Below are positions 16,726-25,469 of a DNA stretch of 64,000 nucleotides, in pieces. Under the pieces are notes generated by a model that saw only the letters and a list, made by a program, of their open reading frames with translations, was not told where the DNA came from and made no database searches. Each line of letters opens with the position of its first letter. The first letter of the stretch is position 1. A program made the translations under genes and the position numbers. Source of the stretch: Flavobacterium gelatinilyticum (lineage in GTDB: Bacteria; Bacteroidota; Bacteroidia; Flavobacteriales; Flavobacteriaceae); the NCBI RefSeq assembly GCF_027111295.1, contig NZ_CP114287.1, forward strand, positions 5,332,001 through 5,396,000, given 5' to 3'.

Positions 16726-18996
16726 CTATGAGTTAATAGCGATACCGCTTCGTGATTTTCTTATGGGAATAACTTTAGACTCAGACTGAGAAAAGTTTTC
16801 CATTAATAATCTTGCAGTTAAATAACATACTGTCGACTCGGCACCCTGATTTAAGTTTACGTTGTCTTTTTCAAGTCCGTCATAACCACCGCCGCTTACC
16901 GGATTGTACATGATTTGGTTTAAATGATTTTTTCCTAAAAACCAGTTGAATGCCGATTTCATTTTCTTTTTATACTGCGGTGTTTCAAATGCTTTGTAAA
17001 ATGCATATAAAGTCTGAATTGTGTACGTAACATCAATTGGCTGTTCGCCGTATTCTGCCGGTTGAGAATCTTTATGGTACCAGCTTTGGTTTGAAATTGC
17101 TTTGAAATTTCCGTCGACAAATGTTTTGGAAATTAAGAAATCTAACGAGTCCAGAGCCACTTTTTTGTAAACCGGTTTATTGGTAATTAAATACGCATAC
17201 AGCATAGATTCCGGAAGGATTCCGTTTCCGTATGTTAAATAATTTTCGAACCACTGCCAGTCTTCGGTTGCTGTATCTTCGTAATTTGCCAGTAATTTAG
17301 CATTCAGTTTGTTAATAATAGCGGCTACGTATAAATTTGGCGTTGCCGTGTGGTACAAATACAAACCTTTTGTTGCAAAACCAATTGAACGCGGCGACTG
17401 AATATTTTCTGCCCATTTAAGCGAGTTCAATAATATTTTATTCGCTTTTTTTGAAATATTTTCAGGAAGAATGTCTGAGTTTGAAACTACGGTTCCTAAA
17501 GCCCAGATGGCTCTTGCGTTTGAATCTTCGAGATTAACTTCGGCATTCTGCTCAACATGTTCGCGGTTTTCCTGATCGACATAATTGATAAAATCGCCTT
17601 TTGGTCTCTGGCATCTTTCGATAAAATCCAGATAGATTAAAATGTACGGAAGATCGTCTTTGTCTTTTGTTAAACGATAATGCATACAAAATGCAATAAG
17701 CGCACGCGCATTATCATCTAAGGTATAACCCGAATCCAGATCCGGAACCGAAATTTTACTAAACTGGATGATTCCCAAATCAGTAGTTAATTTTTTGATA
17801 TGACGTAACTGAATGTCAGGATAGCTGTATTTGATGTCTGAAGAATTTTCCATAAGCTTTTTATAGGTTTCCATATGTGTAAGACCTGCATTTTCCCAAG
17901 ATGAAGCTCTCATTTTGGATAAAGCATTTATGGCCATTTCGTTTCTTAAATTTTCATCAGAAATTAATTTTAAAGCAGATGCTGCAAATTGATCTGAATC
18001 TCCAATATCAACCAGGATACCGCAGTCTTCTGTTAAAACTTCCAGTGTATGCGGAATTTTTGAGGCTACCATTGGACAGGCTGAGCTCATAGCGTAGGCA
18101 AAAGTGCCGCTGACAGCCTGATTTGGATCTTTGGATGTAAATAAATAAATATCAGTGGCTTTTAGATAGTTTAAAAGCTCTTCGGTTTCTAAATATTCAT
18201 TGATGAAGCGAACATTATTCTGAAGATTTAATTCTTCAACCATGGCTTCTAATTTATCTCTGTAAGCATCAACACCGTCAATAATTAAATTTGGATGTGT
18301 TCTGCCAATAATCAAATAAAGTACCTTGGGTTCTTTTTCGACAATTTTGGACATTGCCTGAAGTCCCGTTTCGATATTTTTTCCTTCGCCCAAAAGTCCA
18401 AAAGTCGATAATACGATTCGGTCCTGAATATCGTATCTGGCTTTTGCGATTTCCGGTGTTTCATAAATAACAATATGTGTTCCGTGCGGCACGGTTGTTA
18501 TTATTTCGTCCTCCATGGCATAATCTTTCATCAAAATTTCTTTTGACTGATTGGTCATCACAAATACCGAGTTGCTGTAGCTTAAAAGTAATTTTACAAA
18601 TGTTCTCAGTTCGTCGTTCGGATTTGGAATAACGCTGTGAAAAGTAAAAGTTACCGGTTTTTTGATTGTATTTAAAAAGTCAAGTAAATGATCTCCGTAA
18701 TTACCGCTGAATAAACCGAACTCGTGCTGTATATGTACTAATTTTACGTTTTTGTCTTCATTGATTTCCTCTGCCACTTTTGCGTATTCTTCTCTGTTTT
18801 TTGTGTTTAGTGTATACGCCTGTGTTTTTTCTGCTTTTGGTTTATCTACCAATTCGCAGATCTCGCAGGTAATCGATTTACCAAATACATCTGTAATACC
18901 TTTAATGGTATCCTGCGTATAAGTTGCAATGCCGCATTGTGTTGGAGGAAAAGTAGAAAGAAAAACTATTTTAGATTTATTTGATATCGTCTTCAT
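16726..18996 (-). CDS. Glycosyltransferase family 4 protein fused to a C-terminal alpha/alpha-barrel-like domain
   Basis: Residues 1 to about 370 form a two-lobed GT-B glycosyltransferase: KIVFLSTFPPTQCGIATYTQ at the N terminus, FHSVIPNP, GLLGEGKNIETGLQAM and the donor-binding region VSGTFAYAMSSACPMVAS. From about 390 to 740 there is a second domain with DLDSGYTLDDNARALIAFCMHY, LEDSNARAIWALG and GAESTVCYLTARLL, which looks like a helical six-hairpin glycosidase-type fold. The same fusion next to a GH130 enzyme is known from bacteria that make or turn over mannosides. Its start overlaps the end of the GH130 gene by 20 bp, so the two are translationally coupled. Confidence 0.85.
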   Translation of the reverse strand: MKTISNKSKIVFLSTFPPTQCGIATYTQDTIKGITDVFGKSITCEICELVDKPKAEKTQAYTLNTKNREEYAKVAEEINEDKNVKLVHIQHEFGLFSGNYGDHLLDFLNTIKKPVTFTFHSVIPNPNDELRTFVKLLLSYSNSVFVMTNQSKEILMKDYAMEDEIITTVPHGTHIVIYETPEIAKARYDIQDRIVLSTFGLLGEGKNIETGLQAMSKIVEKEPKVLYLIIGRTHPNLIIDGVDAYRDKLEAMVEELNLQNNVRFINEYLETEELLNYLKATDIYLFTSKDPNQAVSGTFAYAMSSACPMVASKIPHTLEVLTEDCGILVDIGDSDQFAASALKLISDENLRNEMAINALSKMRASSWENAGLTHMETYKKLMENSSDIKYSYPDIQLRHIKKLTTDLGIIQFSKISVPDLDSGYTLDDNARALIAFCMHYRLTKDKDDLPYILIYLDFIERCQRPKGDFINYVDQENREHVEQNAEVNLEDSNARAIWALGTVVSNSDILPENISKKANKILLNSLKWAENIQSPRSIGFATKGLYLYHTATPNLYVAAIINKLNAKLLANYEDTATEDWQWFENYLTYGNGILPESMLYAYLITNKPVYKKVALDSLDFLISKTFVDGNFKAISNQSWYHKDSQPAEYGEQPIDVTYTIQTLYAFYKAFETPQYKKKMKSAFNWFLGKNHLNQIMYNPVSGGGYDGLEKDNVNLNQGAESTVCYLTARLLMENFSQSESKVIPIRKSRSGIAINS

Positions 18997-20056
18997 GGGG
19001 ATTCTGTTTAAGTTCGGTTAATAAGTCGTTAAGGTTCAAAGAAGCCGCCGCAATCTTGTCATCGGCTGCACCGTAATAAATATATAATTGGTCGTCAAAA
19101 ATGGCTGTTCCGGTAGGAAACACAACATAATTTACATACCCGTGTCTTTCATAATGTTCGGATGGTGTTATAAGCGGTTTTTTTAACCTTGCTATTACTT
19201 TCGACGGATCATTAAGATCCAGTAAGGCAGCGCAGGCATGATAGACTAAACCTTTTTCACGCCGTTCTGCCGCATGATAAATTAACAGCCATCCATCCGG
19301 GGTTTCTATTGGCGGAGCGCCGGGGCCGATATGGCTGGTTTCATGATCATATTTGGGCTCCATAACAATATGATCAGGCAGATTTTTTAAATAGTCTTTC
19401 CAGAAATCAGCAGTCAGATCTCGTTTTTTTTCAAACGAATAAATCTGGATGGACGGAAACAAACGGTGTAAAGCCATAAATTTTCCGTTGATTTTTTTAG
19501 GAAAAAGAACTACATTTTTATCCCATACAAACAAATGTTCTTTCATTGTTTCTGTTAAAGGATAATTTCTGGCAGTATTAAAAGCCAATATTCTGGCAAT
19601 GCGAGGATTTTGTAAATGATTGCGAATCAAATTTGTAAAATCGTGCAGTATAAATTTTGGCGTAATAATTCCTTTCTTTTTAAATTTAATCAGGTCTTTA
19701 GAGACTGCCAGAGCACCACATGCGTTTATACCGTCGTATGTAACATAGGTCATATAATACAGATCGTCGATTTTGGTAATTCTGGGATCTTCGACACCGT
19801 GTATTTCATAAATATATTCCGGTACAAAAATAGGTTCTGTATGGCGTTCTGCTAAAGTCAGCGGTCCTTCGAAGCGGCAATATCCAATTGTTGAAAAATT
19901 TCCTTTCTTAGCAGCCCGATAGAACATATGTACACTATTTCCATCTTGATAAACCGCAGGATTCAGCACACCTAATTCTTCGAAATTTCTATCTGATTTT
20001 TCTAAAATTACGCCATGTTTAATCGCTAAAAGGGTTTGAGTAGTTGCTAATTCCAT
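18977..20056 (-). CDS. Glycoside hydrolase family 130 protein (beta-mannoside phosphorylase/hydrolase family)
   Basis: A 359-aa five-bladed propeller enzyme. GH130 members cleave beta-mannosides, mostly by phosphorolysis. Diagnostic stretches are LEKSDRNFEELGVLNPAVYQ (18-37), the catalytic region GVEDPRITKIDDLYYMTYVTYDG (about 88-110) with its Asp, HIGPGAPPIETPDGWLLIYH, and YVVFPTGTAIFDDQLYIYYGAAD near the C terminus. First gene of a two-gene unit with the glycosyltransferase. Linkage specificity (beta-1,2 or beta-1,4) cannot be decided here. About 275 bp of non-coding sequence lies upstream. Confidence 0.9.
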   Translation of the reverse strand: MELATTQTLLAIKHGVILEKSDRNFEELGVLNPAVYQDGNSVHMFYRAAKKGNFSTIGYCRFEGPLTLAERHTEPIFVPEYIYEIHGVEDPRITKIDDLYYMTYVTYDGINACGALAVSKDLIKFKKKGIITPKFILHDFTNLIRNHLQNPRIARILAFNTARNYPLTETMKEHLFVWDKNVVLFPKKINGKFMALHRLFPSIQIYSFEKKRDLTADFWKDYLKNLPDHIVMEPKYDHETSHIGPGAPPIETPDGWLLIYHAAERREKGLVYHACAALLDLNDPSKVIARLKKPLITPSEHYERHGYVNYVVFPTGTAIFDDQLYIYYGAADDKIAAASLNLNDLLTELKQNPHEDDIK

Positions 20057-20331
20057 GAATCGCTGATTAAATTTTGTCTAAAATTACTTTCATAACAAAG
20101 CGGTGATTAATCCAATCGATCAAAAAATTAACTCTAAAGCATTTGAATGGGAATTGTATAACGTTAAAATTGGAATTCTAAAAACCTTAACTAAAAATAT
20201 GATTTGTAGTTGATTGCGATAAAAAACGAATCTTTTGAGTTAAAAAGAGCTGCAGTTAATTTGGAACTTTGAATAACATACAAATCAGACTTACAACAAA
20301 AGTCATATTATATAACTTAAATTTTATTATT

Positions 20332-20493
20332 ATGTTACGCTGGACAGTCACATTCATTATTCTGGCTATAGTAGCCGGAATATTTGGTTTTGGAGGAATT
20401 GCCGCCGGAGCCGCTAGTATCGCAAAAATCTTATTCTTTATATTTTTAGTTTTGTTTGTTATTTCATTAATAAGCGGAAGATCGAGAGTTTAG
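20332..20493 (+). CDS. DUF1328 small membrane protein, 53 aa
   Basis: The sequence [20 protein letters not shown] plus [20 protein letters not shown] is the standard DUF1328 (YtjA-like) two-helix protein of about 53 residues; function unknown, often stress-linked. I chose the ATG at 20332 over the upstream ATG at 20269 because family members begin with MLRWT and the 21 extra residues look non-coding. Monocistronic, followed by a terminator. Confidence 0.9.
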   Translation: MLRWTVTFIILAIVAGIFGFGGIAAGAASIAKILFFIFLVLFVISLISGRSRV

Positions 20494-20515
20494 ATTTATA
20501 ATTAGTTATTTAAAC

Positions 20516-20556
20516 AAAAAGCGAAATCAACCTTAAAATTGATTTCGCTTTTTTTG
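20516..20556. terminator. Bidirectional terminator
   Basis: A 15-bp stem AAAAAGCGAAATCAA (20516-20530) with TTGATTTCGCTTTTT (20539-20553), continuing in T. It serves the DUF1328 gene and the convergent membrane protein gene. Confidence 0.9.
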
Positions 20557-20577
20557 TTTCAGGTTTTTGAAACTAAA

Positions 20578-21054
20578 TTACTTTATGTTGTTTTGTCTGA
20601 TGTAAAATTTATTGGTAATAAATGCTATTGGAAAACCTACGCAGACAATTAAAATAAAAACCGACAGTAATAAATTGAAATCAAATTGTTTGAGCGGCAG
20701 TTTTGGGAAAACGACTGGAAGAACAATCAAATTCATGATCATCCAGACAAAAATACCATACAAAATCCCCGAAAGCAGGACATGTTTTTTCAGAAATAAG
20801 ATATACGGATAAACTTTTATATAAATGAAAGCAAAAATAAAAGCTATTATATAATGAAATAATAATCCGTAAAAAGCCATTTTAGGACCTCCTGTATATG
20901 CTTTTTCTTTGAACACACCACTCGCAACAGACTGAAGGATTTTGACTGCCGGAGTTTGCTCGAGTATAACCGAGTACACTAAAATTGCCGCTGCAATATC
21001 CAGAGTTCCAGCTGTTAAACCGGATAATAAAACCGTTTCAAACTTAGATTTCAT
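20578..21054 (-). CDS. Hypothetical four-helix membrane protein, 158 aa
   Basis: Four hydrophobic segments at about residues 8-28, 60-80, 92-115 and 124-146, with the motif GGPKMAFYGLLFHYIIAFIFAF in the second. It resembles small uncharacterised membrane proteins of the YagU/DUF1440 kind, but the match is weak. It begins 9 bp after the stop of the DinB gene and shares its transcript, with the VOC gene upstream as well. Function unknown. Confidence 0.8.
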   Translation of the reverse strand: MKSKFETVLLSGLTAGTLDIAAAILVYSVILEQTPAVKILQSVASGVFKEKAYTGGPKMAFYGLLFHYIIAFIFAFIYIKVYPYILFLKKHVLLSGILYGIFVWMIMNLIVLPVVFPKLPLKQFDFNLLLSVFILIVCVGFPIAFITNKFYIRQNNIK

Positions 21055-21063
21055 AGTCTGCAG

Positions 21064-21573
21064 TTAGAGTTTTGTAATGTATTGAAAAATAGTATTTAAT
21101 TGATGTGTATGCCTCTGCGTGTGAATTAGGGCAAAACGGATACACTCATAAATAGTAAATTCTCCAAATCCGGGTATTTGAAACTTTACTGGAATCAAAG
21201 TCAAATCAAATTGTTCTGCCGCATTTAGTAATTCAGATTCAATTTGAAGCAGTTTGATGCTTAGATCATTCTTGCTGTATTCTTTTTTCTCGGGAAAAAT
21301 AGATGCTGGTGAGTCCATTTTGATGCTGAAATTCAAAAATAATTTTTCAATTTCTTTTATCTTTTCATCATATTTTCGGGTAGATTTTTGGGTTTCACCC
21401 GAGAACACTTCCGGATAACCCGAAGCAGCCAGAATAATATGCTGTACAACTTGTCCGGCAGTCCAGCTGCCTTGATACGGAATCATATTAAACTCGCTTT
21501 CTGAAAATTGTGAAATGCCTTTATTTAATTTTTGAAATGTTTCAACAATATCTTTTTGAATTTCAGTTTTCAT
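21064..21573 (-). CDS. DinB-family protein, 169 aa
   Basis: A four-helix-bundle protein of the DinB/YfiT superfamily, which often binds a divalent metal through three histidines and includes thiol-dependent transferases. Candidate ligands are in SWTAGQVVQHIILAASGY (His about 45) and HTQRHTHQL near the C terminus (about 151-159). N-terminal MKTEIQKDIVETFQKLNKGI is typical. Sits between a VOC protein and a small membrane protein in one direction; this combination suggests a small detoxification or stress unit. Confidence 0.85.
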   Translation of the reverse strand: MKTEIQKDIVETFQKLNKGISQFSESEFNMIPYQGSWTAGQVVQHIILAASGYPEVFSGETQKSTRKYDEKIKEIEKLFLNFSIKMDSPASIFPEKKEYSKNDLSIKLLQIESELLNAAEQFDLTLIPVKFQIPGFGEFTIYECIRFALIHTQRHTHQLNTIFQYITKL

Positions 21574-21595
21574 ATTATTGATTTTAATAGTTTAT

Positions 21596-21970
21596 TTATC
21601 TTACCGAAGTAATCCACCAGACATTTCCAAAAGGATCGGTAACACCGCAGGTTCTGCCGTAATCCTGATCACTCAATCCCATAAGCGAACTTGCTCCGTT
21701 TTCTATTGCTTTTTTGTAGGTTTCATCGGCATTGGGAACATACACAAATAGGTTTGCGGTTTGTTTTGCCCAGTCGGTTATTTCATCTGTTACCATTATT
21801 GTGCTGCCGTTCAGGGTAATTTCGGCATGCATAATGCTTCCGTCATCACGCATGGCTTTGGTATTGGTTTCTGATGCTCCAAAGACTTTTTTGGTAAAGT
21901 CGATGAATTTCGATGCGCCTTGCAAAATCAAATAAGGCATTATAGTCTGATGTTCCGCAGGTATGTTCAT
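21596..21970 (-). CDS. VOC-family (glyoxalase-like, PhnB-type) protein
   Basis: A 124-aa vicinal-oxygen-chelate protein. PhnB-like signature: MPYLILQGASKFIDFTKKVFG, MHAEITLNGSTIMVTDE, and the C-terminal CGVTDPFGNVWWITSV. Members bind metal or small ligands; the substrate is unknown. The start at 21970 leaves a short lead before the first beta strand. First gene of a three-gene run with the DinB and membrane proteins. Confidence 0.88.
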   Translation of the reverse strand: MNIPAEHQTIMPYLILQGASKFIDFTKKVFGASETNTKAMRDDGSIMHAEITLNGSTIMVTDEITDWAKQTANLFVYVPNADETYKKAIENGASSLMGLSDQDYGRTCGVTDPFGNVWWITSVR

Positions 21971-22049
21971 ATTTTACAGATTTAAATAATTAGTATTCTA
22001 AAATTACAATTTTATTTTTTAAAAATTTGTAAATCAATAAATTATGGTT

Positions 22050-22298
22050 TTATAAAAGCACTTCGCAATGATAACCGTACGAATTGAGAAGTTCAATTAT
22101 AGTTGTATTGCATATGGATGTAGCATGAACACGCAGAATTTTATCGCAGTCTTCAAGATCGAAGTTTACAGCACTGTCAGGAAAACGTTCAAGAAGTTTC
22201 CCAACCAGCATTTGCGATTGTTCTGCTTCCTGAACATTGGTTTTGAAAACTTCTACCATTGTATAAAGTTTAGAGGGCGATATTTTTGTATCGCTCAA
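22050..22298 (-). CDS. Small alpha/beta protein, 82 aa, unknown function
   Basis: Not recognised by name. The pattern (LYTMVEVFKTNVQEAEQSQM, then FPDSAVNFDLEDCDKILRVHA, then ELLNSYGYHCEVLL) has the beta-alpha-beta-beta-alpha-beta rhythm of heavy-metal-associated or ACT-like domains, but lacks a CxxC metal site. Similar short proteins are widespread in flavobacteria. It overlaps the 3' end of the DoxX gene by 29 bp and is probably coupled to it. Confidence 0.7.
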   Translation of the reverse strand: MSDTKISPSKLYTMVEVFKTNVQEAEQSQMLVGKLLERFPDSAVNFDLEDCDKILRVHATSICNTTIIELLNSYGYHCEVLL

Positions 22299-22650
22299 TT
22301 TTGTGGTAATAGATATAAGAAAGTGCCAGGATCCCTAAAATAATTATAGGAAAGAAGCCGTCAAAAGTTACACCGTCAACTGCAAAATGACTGATGGAAG
22401 CAAAGATAAAATCAAATCCAAATCCTGCATAAGCCCATTCTTTAATTCTGGCGGGTACCTGCGGAATAATCAATGCCAGAACACCAAGGATTTTAAATAC
22501 AACCAAAGCATTCCCAAAATATTCCGGATAACCCAAATGCCTGATTCCTTCTTTAGCCAGTTCAGTTTGTGAAGTTAATGCCGGCATCACGCCTTCAAAT
22601 AGAAAAATGATAATTGTAGTAATCCAAAAAATGATCTTTGCTTTTTTCAT
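22270..22650 (-). CDS. DoxX-family membrane protein, 126 aa
   Basis: Four hydrophobic segments, with family features GIRHLGYPEYFGNALVVFKILGVLAL and AYAGFGFDFIFASISHFAVDG. DoxX proteins are inner-membrane proteins linked to redox or thiosulfate metabolism in some species; the role here is unknown. Upstream of and overlapping the 82-aa gene. Confidence 0.85.
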   Translation of the reverse strand: MKKAKIIFWITTIIIFLFEGVMPALTSQTELAKEGIRHLGYPEYFGNALVVFKILGVLALIIPQVPARIKEWAYAGFGFDFIFASISHFAVDGVTFDGFFPIIILGILALSYIYYHKIERYKNIAL

Positions 22651-22742
22651 GTAGTTTGTTTTTAAATAGTTATAAGTTAATGTGTTACAAATGTACTATT
22701 CTTATCTTTTTCATGAAATACACATTTCCGACTATTTTAGGG

Positions 22743-22885
22743 GCATTTGGGACATTGTTAATTGTGAGATGTTAATTGTGAAATGTGAAATGTTAATTGT
22801 GAAATGTGAGTTTTTAGTTGTGATTGATTTACCTTTTGTTGTCATCCCGAAGAATGAGGGCACGAGCGATAGCGAAGCAATCTCC
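22743..22885. repeat. GTGAAATG repeats and a partial GTCATCCCGA element
   Basis: From about 22755 to 22812 the words TTAATTGTGAAATGTGAAATG recur several times; the same family reappears at 57031-57105. At 22839-22885 follows TTGTCATCCCGAAGAATGAGGGCACGAGCGATAGC, part of a family of mobile-looking intergenic elements; relatives lie at 25271-25303 and 44018-44149. The 94-aa ORF running over these repeats is not considered a gene. Nothing else is seen in the 22651-22953 gap. Confidence 0.65.
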
Positions 22886-22953
22886 ACAAAGATTGGTCAT
22901 AGAAGTAGACAAAACAGTTTACTGAAAATTTGGAACCTAAAAATTGAAAATTA

Positions 22954-23682
22954 TCACAAAAAATAATTCGTAATCAAAAACAAATCTTCAAAACCCAATC
23001 TTGTATAAATGCCTTTTCCTAAAGGAGAAGCTTGTAAATGAGCATATTCGGCACCGGCATCAATTGCTTCGTTGATGGCAAATTTCATGACTTCTTCGGC
23101 GAAACCTTTTTTACGCATTTCCGGAATTACGCCTACACCATGAATTCCCATAACATTTCCGGTTTGAAAAAGAGTAAGCGTTCCTATTGGTTTATCCTCT
23201 AAATGAACCAGATAAAACATGACATTTTCATAATTATGAACTACTGTTTCTTTACTGATTACATAGCTGAAAGATAACGGATAAATATCGGACCAGGTTT
23301 GGGCATCTTCCTCATTTAAAACTCTTTTGAAAGTAAGATTCTTTTCAAGTGGAAATTTTTCTCCCAGTTTTAAAGCCATTGCCATGAGTTGAATTCGTAT
23401 TTTGAATTCGTTTTTCTCAAAGATTTCATTTGAATCACTTCCAAAAATATCCCAATACGGAATGATCAAACCTGGATTTTGGTTTATAATGTCAAGAATG
23501 TGTGGCAGGTCTTTTTCTGTAATATCCTCTCTGAACCATAATCTATTTGGCCAGCCTGAATTTTTTATTTGACTGAATTGAAATGGATCGTTTTTATGAT
23601 AGGAAAGGAGAGGAGTCGCAACAGTTCGCCAAAGTGAAGTAAGATTGTCAATATTGTCTTTGATGAGGTTTATATTTTTCAT
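22954..23682 (-). CDS. GNAT-family N-acetyltransferase, 242 aa
   Basis: The C-terminal half carries the acetyl-CoA binding features of GNAT enzymes: PIGTLTLFQTGNVMGIHGVGVIPEMRKKGFAEEVMKFAINEA (about 165-206), with the pyrophosphate loop in the RKKGFA region, and LQASPLGKGIYTRLGFE near the end. The N-terminal half (about 1-120) resembles a second, degenerate GNAT fold, as in tandem-GNAT proteins. Substrate unknown. Lies 70 bp downstream of the Crp/Fnr gene, same strand. Confidence 0.85.
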   Translation of the reverse strand: MKNINLIKDNIDNLTSLWRTVATPLLSYHKNDPFQFSQIKNSGWPNRLWFREDITEKDLPHILDIINQNPGLIIPYWDIFGSDSNEIFEKNEFKIRIQLMAMALKLGEKFPLEKNLTFKRVLNEEDAQTWSDIYPLSFSYVISKETVVHNYENVMFYLVHLEDKPIGTLTLFQTGNVMGIHGVGVIPEMRKKGFAEEVMKFAINEAIDAGAEYAHLQASPLGKGIYTRLGFEDLFLITNYFL

Positions 23683-23752
23683 TTAGAATATCTGATTTAA
23701 TACTCGGCAAAGATAAACCGGACTTTCCAGAAAAACCTTTACATATGTTGAT

Positions 23753-24358
23753 TTACAAATCTTTTTCCAGACTTTTTCGGATTCGGCTTAACTGTGTTGG
23801 CGTAATTCCCAAATGCGATGCAATGTGCAGTAAAGGAATACGTTCTGCAATATCCGGATGTTTTTCAAGAAGTTTAACATAACGTTCAGTAGCATTCTGC
23901 ATTACAAGAGCGACTTCTCTTTGTTCTTTTTCTACAATCCAGTTTTTTTCTAAATGAGCGATGTAGAAGTTTTTGAGGTCGTCATTTTGGTAAATCAACT
24001 CCATATAATTTTTGTAATTAATGTTGATGACAATGGAATCCTCAAGAGCTTCGATCGTAAAATTAGAAGGGGTTTGCAGCATCAATGAAACTTTAGAGCC
24101 TGCAAAGTAATTTTCAAGAAAGAGATTTTTATTGTAGAAATTTCCTTGTTCGTCTGTTATAAAAGCTCTCAAAGCTCCTTTTGCAATAAAATGAAGGTTT
24201 TTAGCAATTTCTCCGTTTCGTAATAGTGTTTCTCCTTTTTTAAGTGTTTGGAAATGTGTGGTGCTTTCAATCTGTCTCCATGATTGCTCAGAAAGTGGAT
24301 AATAACTTTCAATGGTTTGTTTTAAGTTGTTGAGATATGTTTCTTTATTGAAAGTCAT
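23753..24358 (-). CDS. Crp/Fnr-family transcriptional regulator, 201 aa
   Basis: N-terminal cyclic-nucleotide-binding-like beta barrel (about 20-120: FQTLKKGETLLRNGEIAKNLHFIAKGALRAF) and a C-terminal helix-turn-helix (about 165-198: HIASHLGITPTQLSRIRKSL). This short form without clear cNMP contact residues is abundant in Bacteroidota and its ligand is generally unknown. Begins 8 bp after the lipoprotein gene upstream, so likely co-transcribed with it and perhaps with the GNAT gene. Confidence 0.88.
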   Translation of the reverse strand: MTFNKETYLNNLKQTIESYYPLSEQSWRQIESTTHFQTLKKGETLLRNGEIAKNLHFIAKGALRAFITDEQGNFYNKNLFLENYFAGSKVSLMLQTPSNFTIEALEDSIVININYKNYMELIYQNDDLKNFYIAHLEKNWIVEKEQREVALVMQNATERYVKLLEKHPDIAERIPLLHIASHLGITPTQLSRIRKSLEKDL

Positions 24359-24366
24359 TTTTAATT

Positions 24367-25194
24367 TTATTCGAAGCTAATTCTTAAAGTATTTTCTACT
24401 CTGGCTTTATTTCCCTTATAGGTTCCAGGTTTCCAATTGTTGTAATCTTTTATAAGGGTCTTTAAGGCTAAATTAATTAAATCTTGTTTGTATTTTTCAT
24501 TAATACCATTCTCATTCACCCAATTACTTTCTTTTAAATTACTTATTGTTCCATTCTTTTCTATGATGAAATCTACATCAACAAAAAGATTATGAGTGCT
24601 TCTTTTATTTATAGGTAAATCTGTCTTTATAGTTGTATAGTAATCATTTTCGATTGGAACATAATAATTTAATAGTTGTGGTTTTTCATCTTTTTCTAAG
24701 TCATAGATACTAATAACTTTATCATTGACATTAATATTTTTTATCAGAATCTTAATTGCATCATTTTCTATTTCAGTTTTATAATTTTCTCCATATTTCA
24801 CTTTCATTCTTAAATCTACGTAAGCACTATAACAGCCTCTTGTTTGCCCTTCATAAATAACGCATCCTAAATCCTGAATTCCTAGCTTGAACTTTCTCTT
24901 TTTTAGAACTTCTTTGATTTCCTCTTCATAAGGTTTAAAATCGCATCCAAAACATATTGTCTGAACATAAACTCCATCGTATTTTGAAAGATCATTTTTT
25001 GCTCTTTCAATTTCACCATTGCATAAAGTATCAGTTTTTGGAACATTCTTTATATACTTTTCATAATCTAACGGTTGGAGAGGTTTAACAATTTTGGTTG
25101 TATCTAATTCCGATGTATTAGTTATTGTTTTAGTTTTCTCACAGCTAACTACTAAAACGAAAAATATAGAAAGAAAAAAGTAGTATTTTTTCAT
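24367..25194 (-). CDS. Lipoprotein with a TonB-C-like ending, 275 aa
   Basis: Signal peptide with lipobox LVVSC (modified Cys18). The middle contains several cysteines (TLCNGEI, TICFGCDF, GCVIYEGQTRGCYSAY). The last 75 residues follow the TonB C-terminal pattern (VDVDFIIEKNGTISNL ... NWKPGTYKGNKARVENTLRISF), as in many Bacteroidota envelope proteins that are not energy transducers. Function unknown. Confidence 0.78.
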   Translation of the reverse strand: MKKYYFFLSIFFVLVVSCEKTKTITNTSELDTTKIVKPLQPLDYEKYIKNVPKTDTLCNGEIERAKNDLSKYDGVYVQTICFGCDFKPYEEEIKEVLKKRKFKLGIQDLGCVIYEGQTRGCYSAYVDLRMKVKYGENYKTEIENDAIKILIKNINVNDKVISIYDLEKDEKPQLLNYYVPIENDYYTTIKTDLPINKRSTHNLFVDVDFIIEKNGTISNLKESNWVNENGINEKYKQDLINLALKTLIKDYNNWKPGTYKGNKARVENTLRISFE

Positions 25195-25270
25195 AGAATG
25201 ATTAATAATCTAGAAGTAAATATATGAAATTATAAAGATGATTTGCTGAGAAATTATTGTTGAGGAGCTG

Positions 25271-25383
25271 CTTGCGAAGATCCCTCGTTCCTCGGGATGA
25301 CAAAAAGGAGTATAAATCTGCTCAATCAGCGAGAAAAAAGAACAGCGTCCTTTGCGTAAACCCTTGCACCCTTTGCGGTTAAA
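25271..25383. repeat. Intergenic repeat fragments
   Basis: At 25271-25303 the minus strand reads TTGTCATCCCGAGGAACGAG, a relative of the elements near 22839 and 44018. At 25348-25383 lies CCTTTGCGTAAACCCTTGCA followed by CCCTTTGCGGTTAAAC, a relative of the element at 59067-59235. A 66-aa ORF across them is an artefact of the repeats. Confidence 0.6.
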
Positions 25384-25399
25384 CAAAAACAAAAAATAG

Positions 25400-25435
25400 A
25401 AAAACGCCATGAAACCTAAGTTTCACAGCGTTTTC
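25400..25435 (-). terminator. Terminator of the first RND operon
   Basis: Read on the minus strand: AAAACGC, TGTGAAAC, a short loop, GGTTTCATG, GCGTTTTT. A two-part stem of about 14 bp ends in T, 35 bp after the outer membrane factor stop. Confidence 0.85.
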
Positions 25436-25469
25436 ATCTCAAAAAATAAATAATTAACGGGTACGGGTA

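Noticed and set aside
22682..22966. 94-aa ORF
   Set aside because: Translation of intergenic repeats (VNCEMLIVKCEMLIVKCE); no family resemblance.
25210..25410. 66-aa minus-strand ORF
   Set aside because: Runs through repeat fragments; the sequence FCHPEERGIFASSS is a translated repeat.
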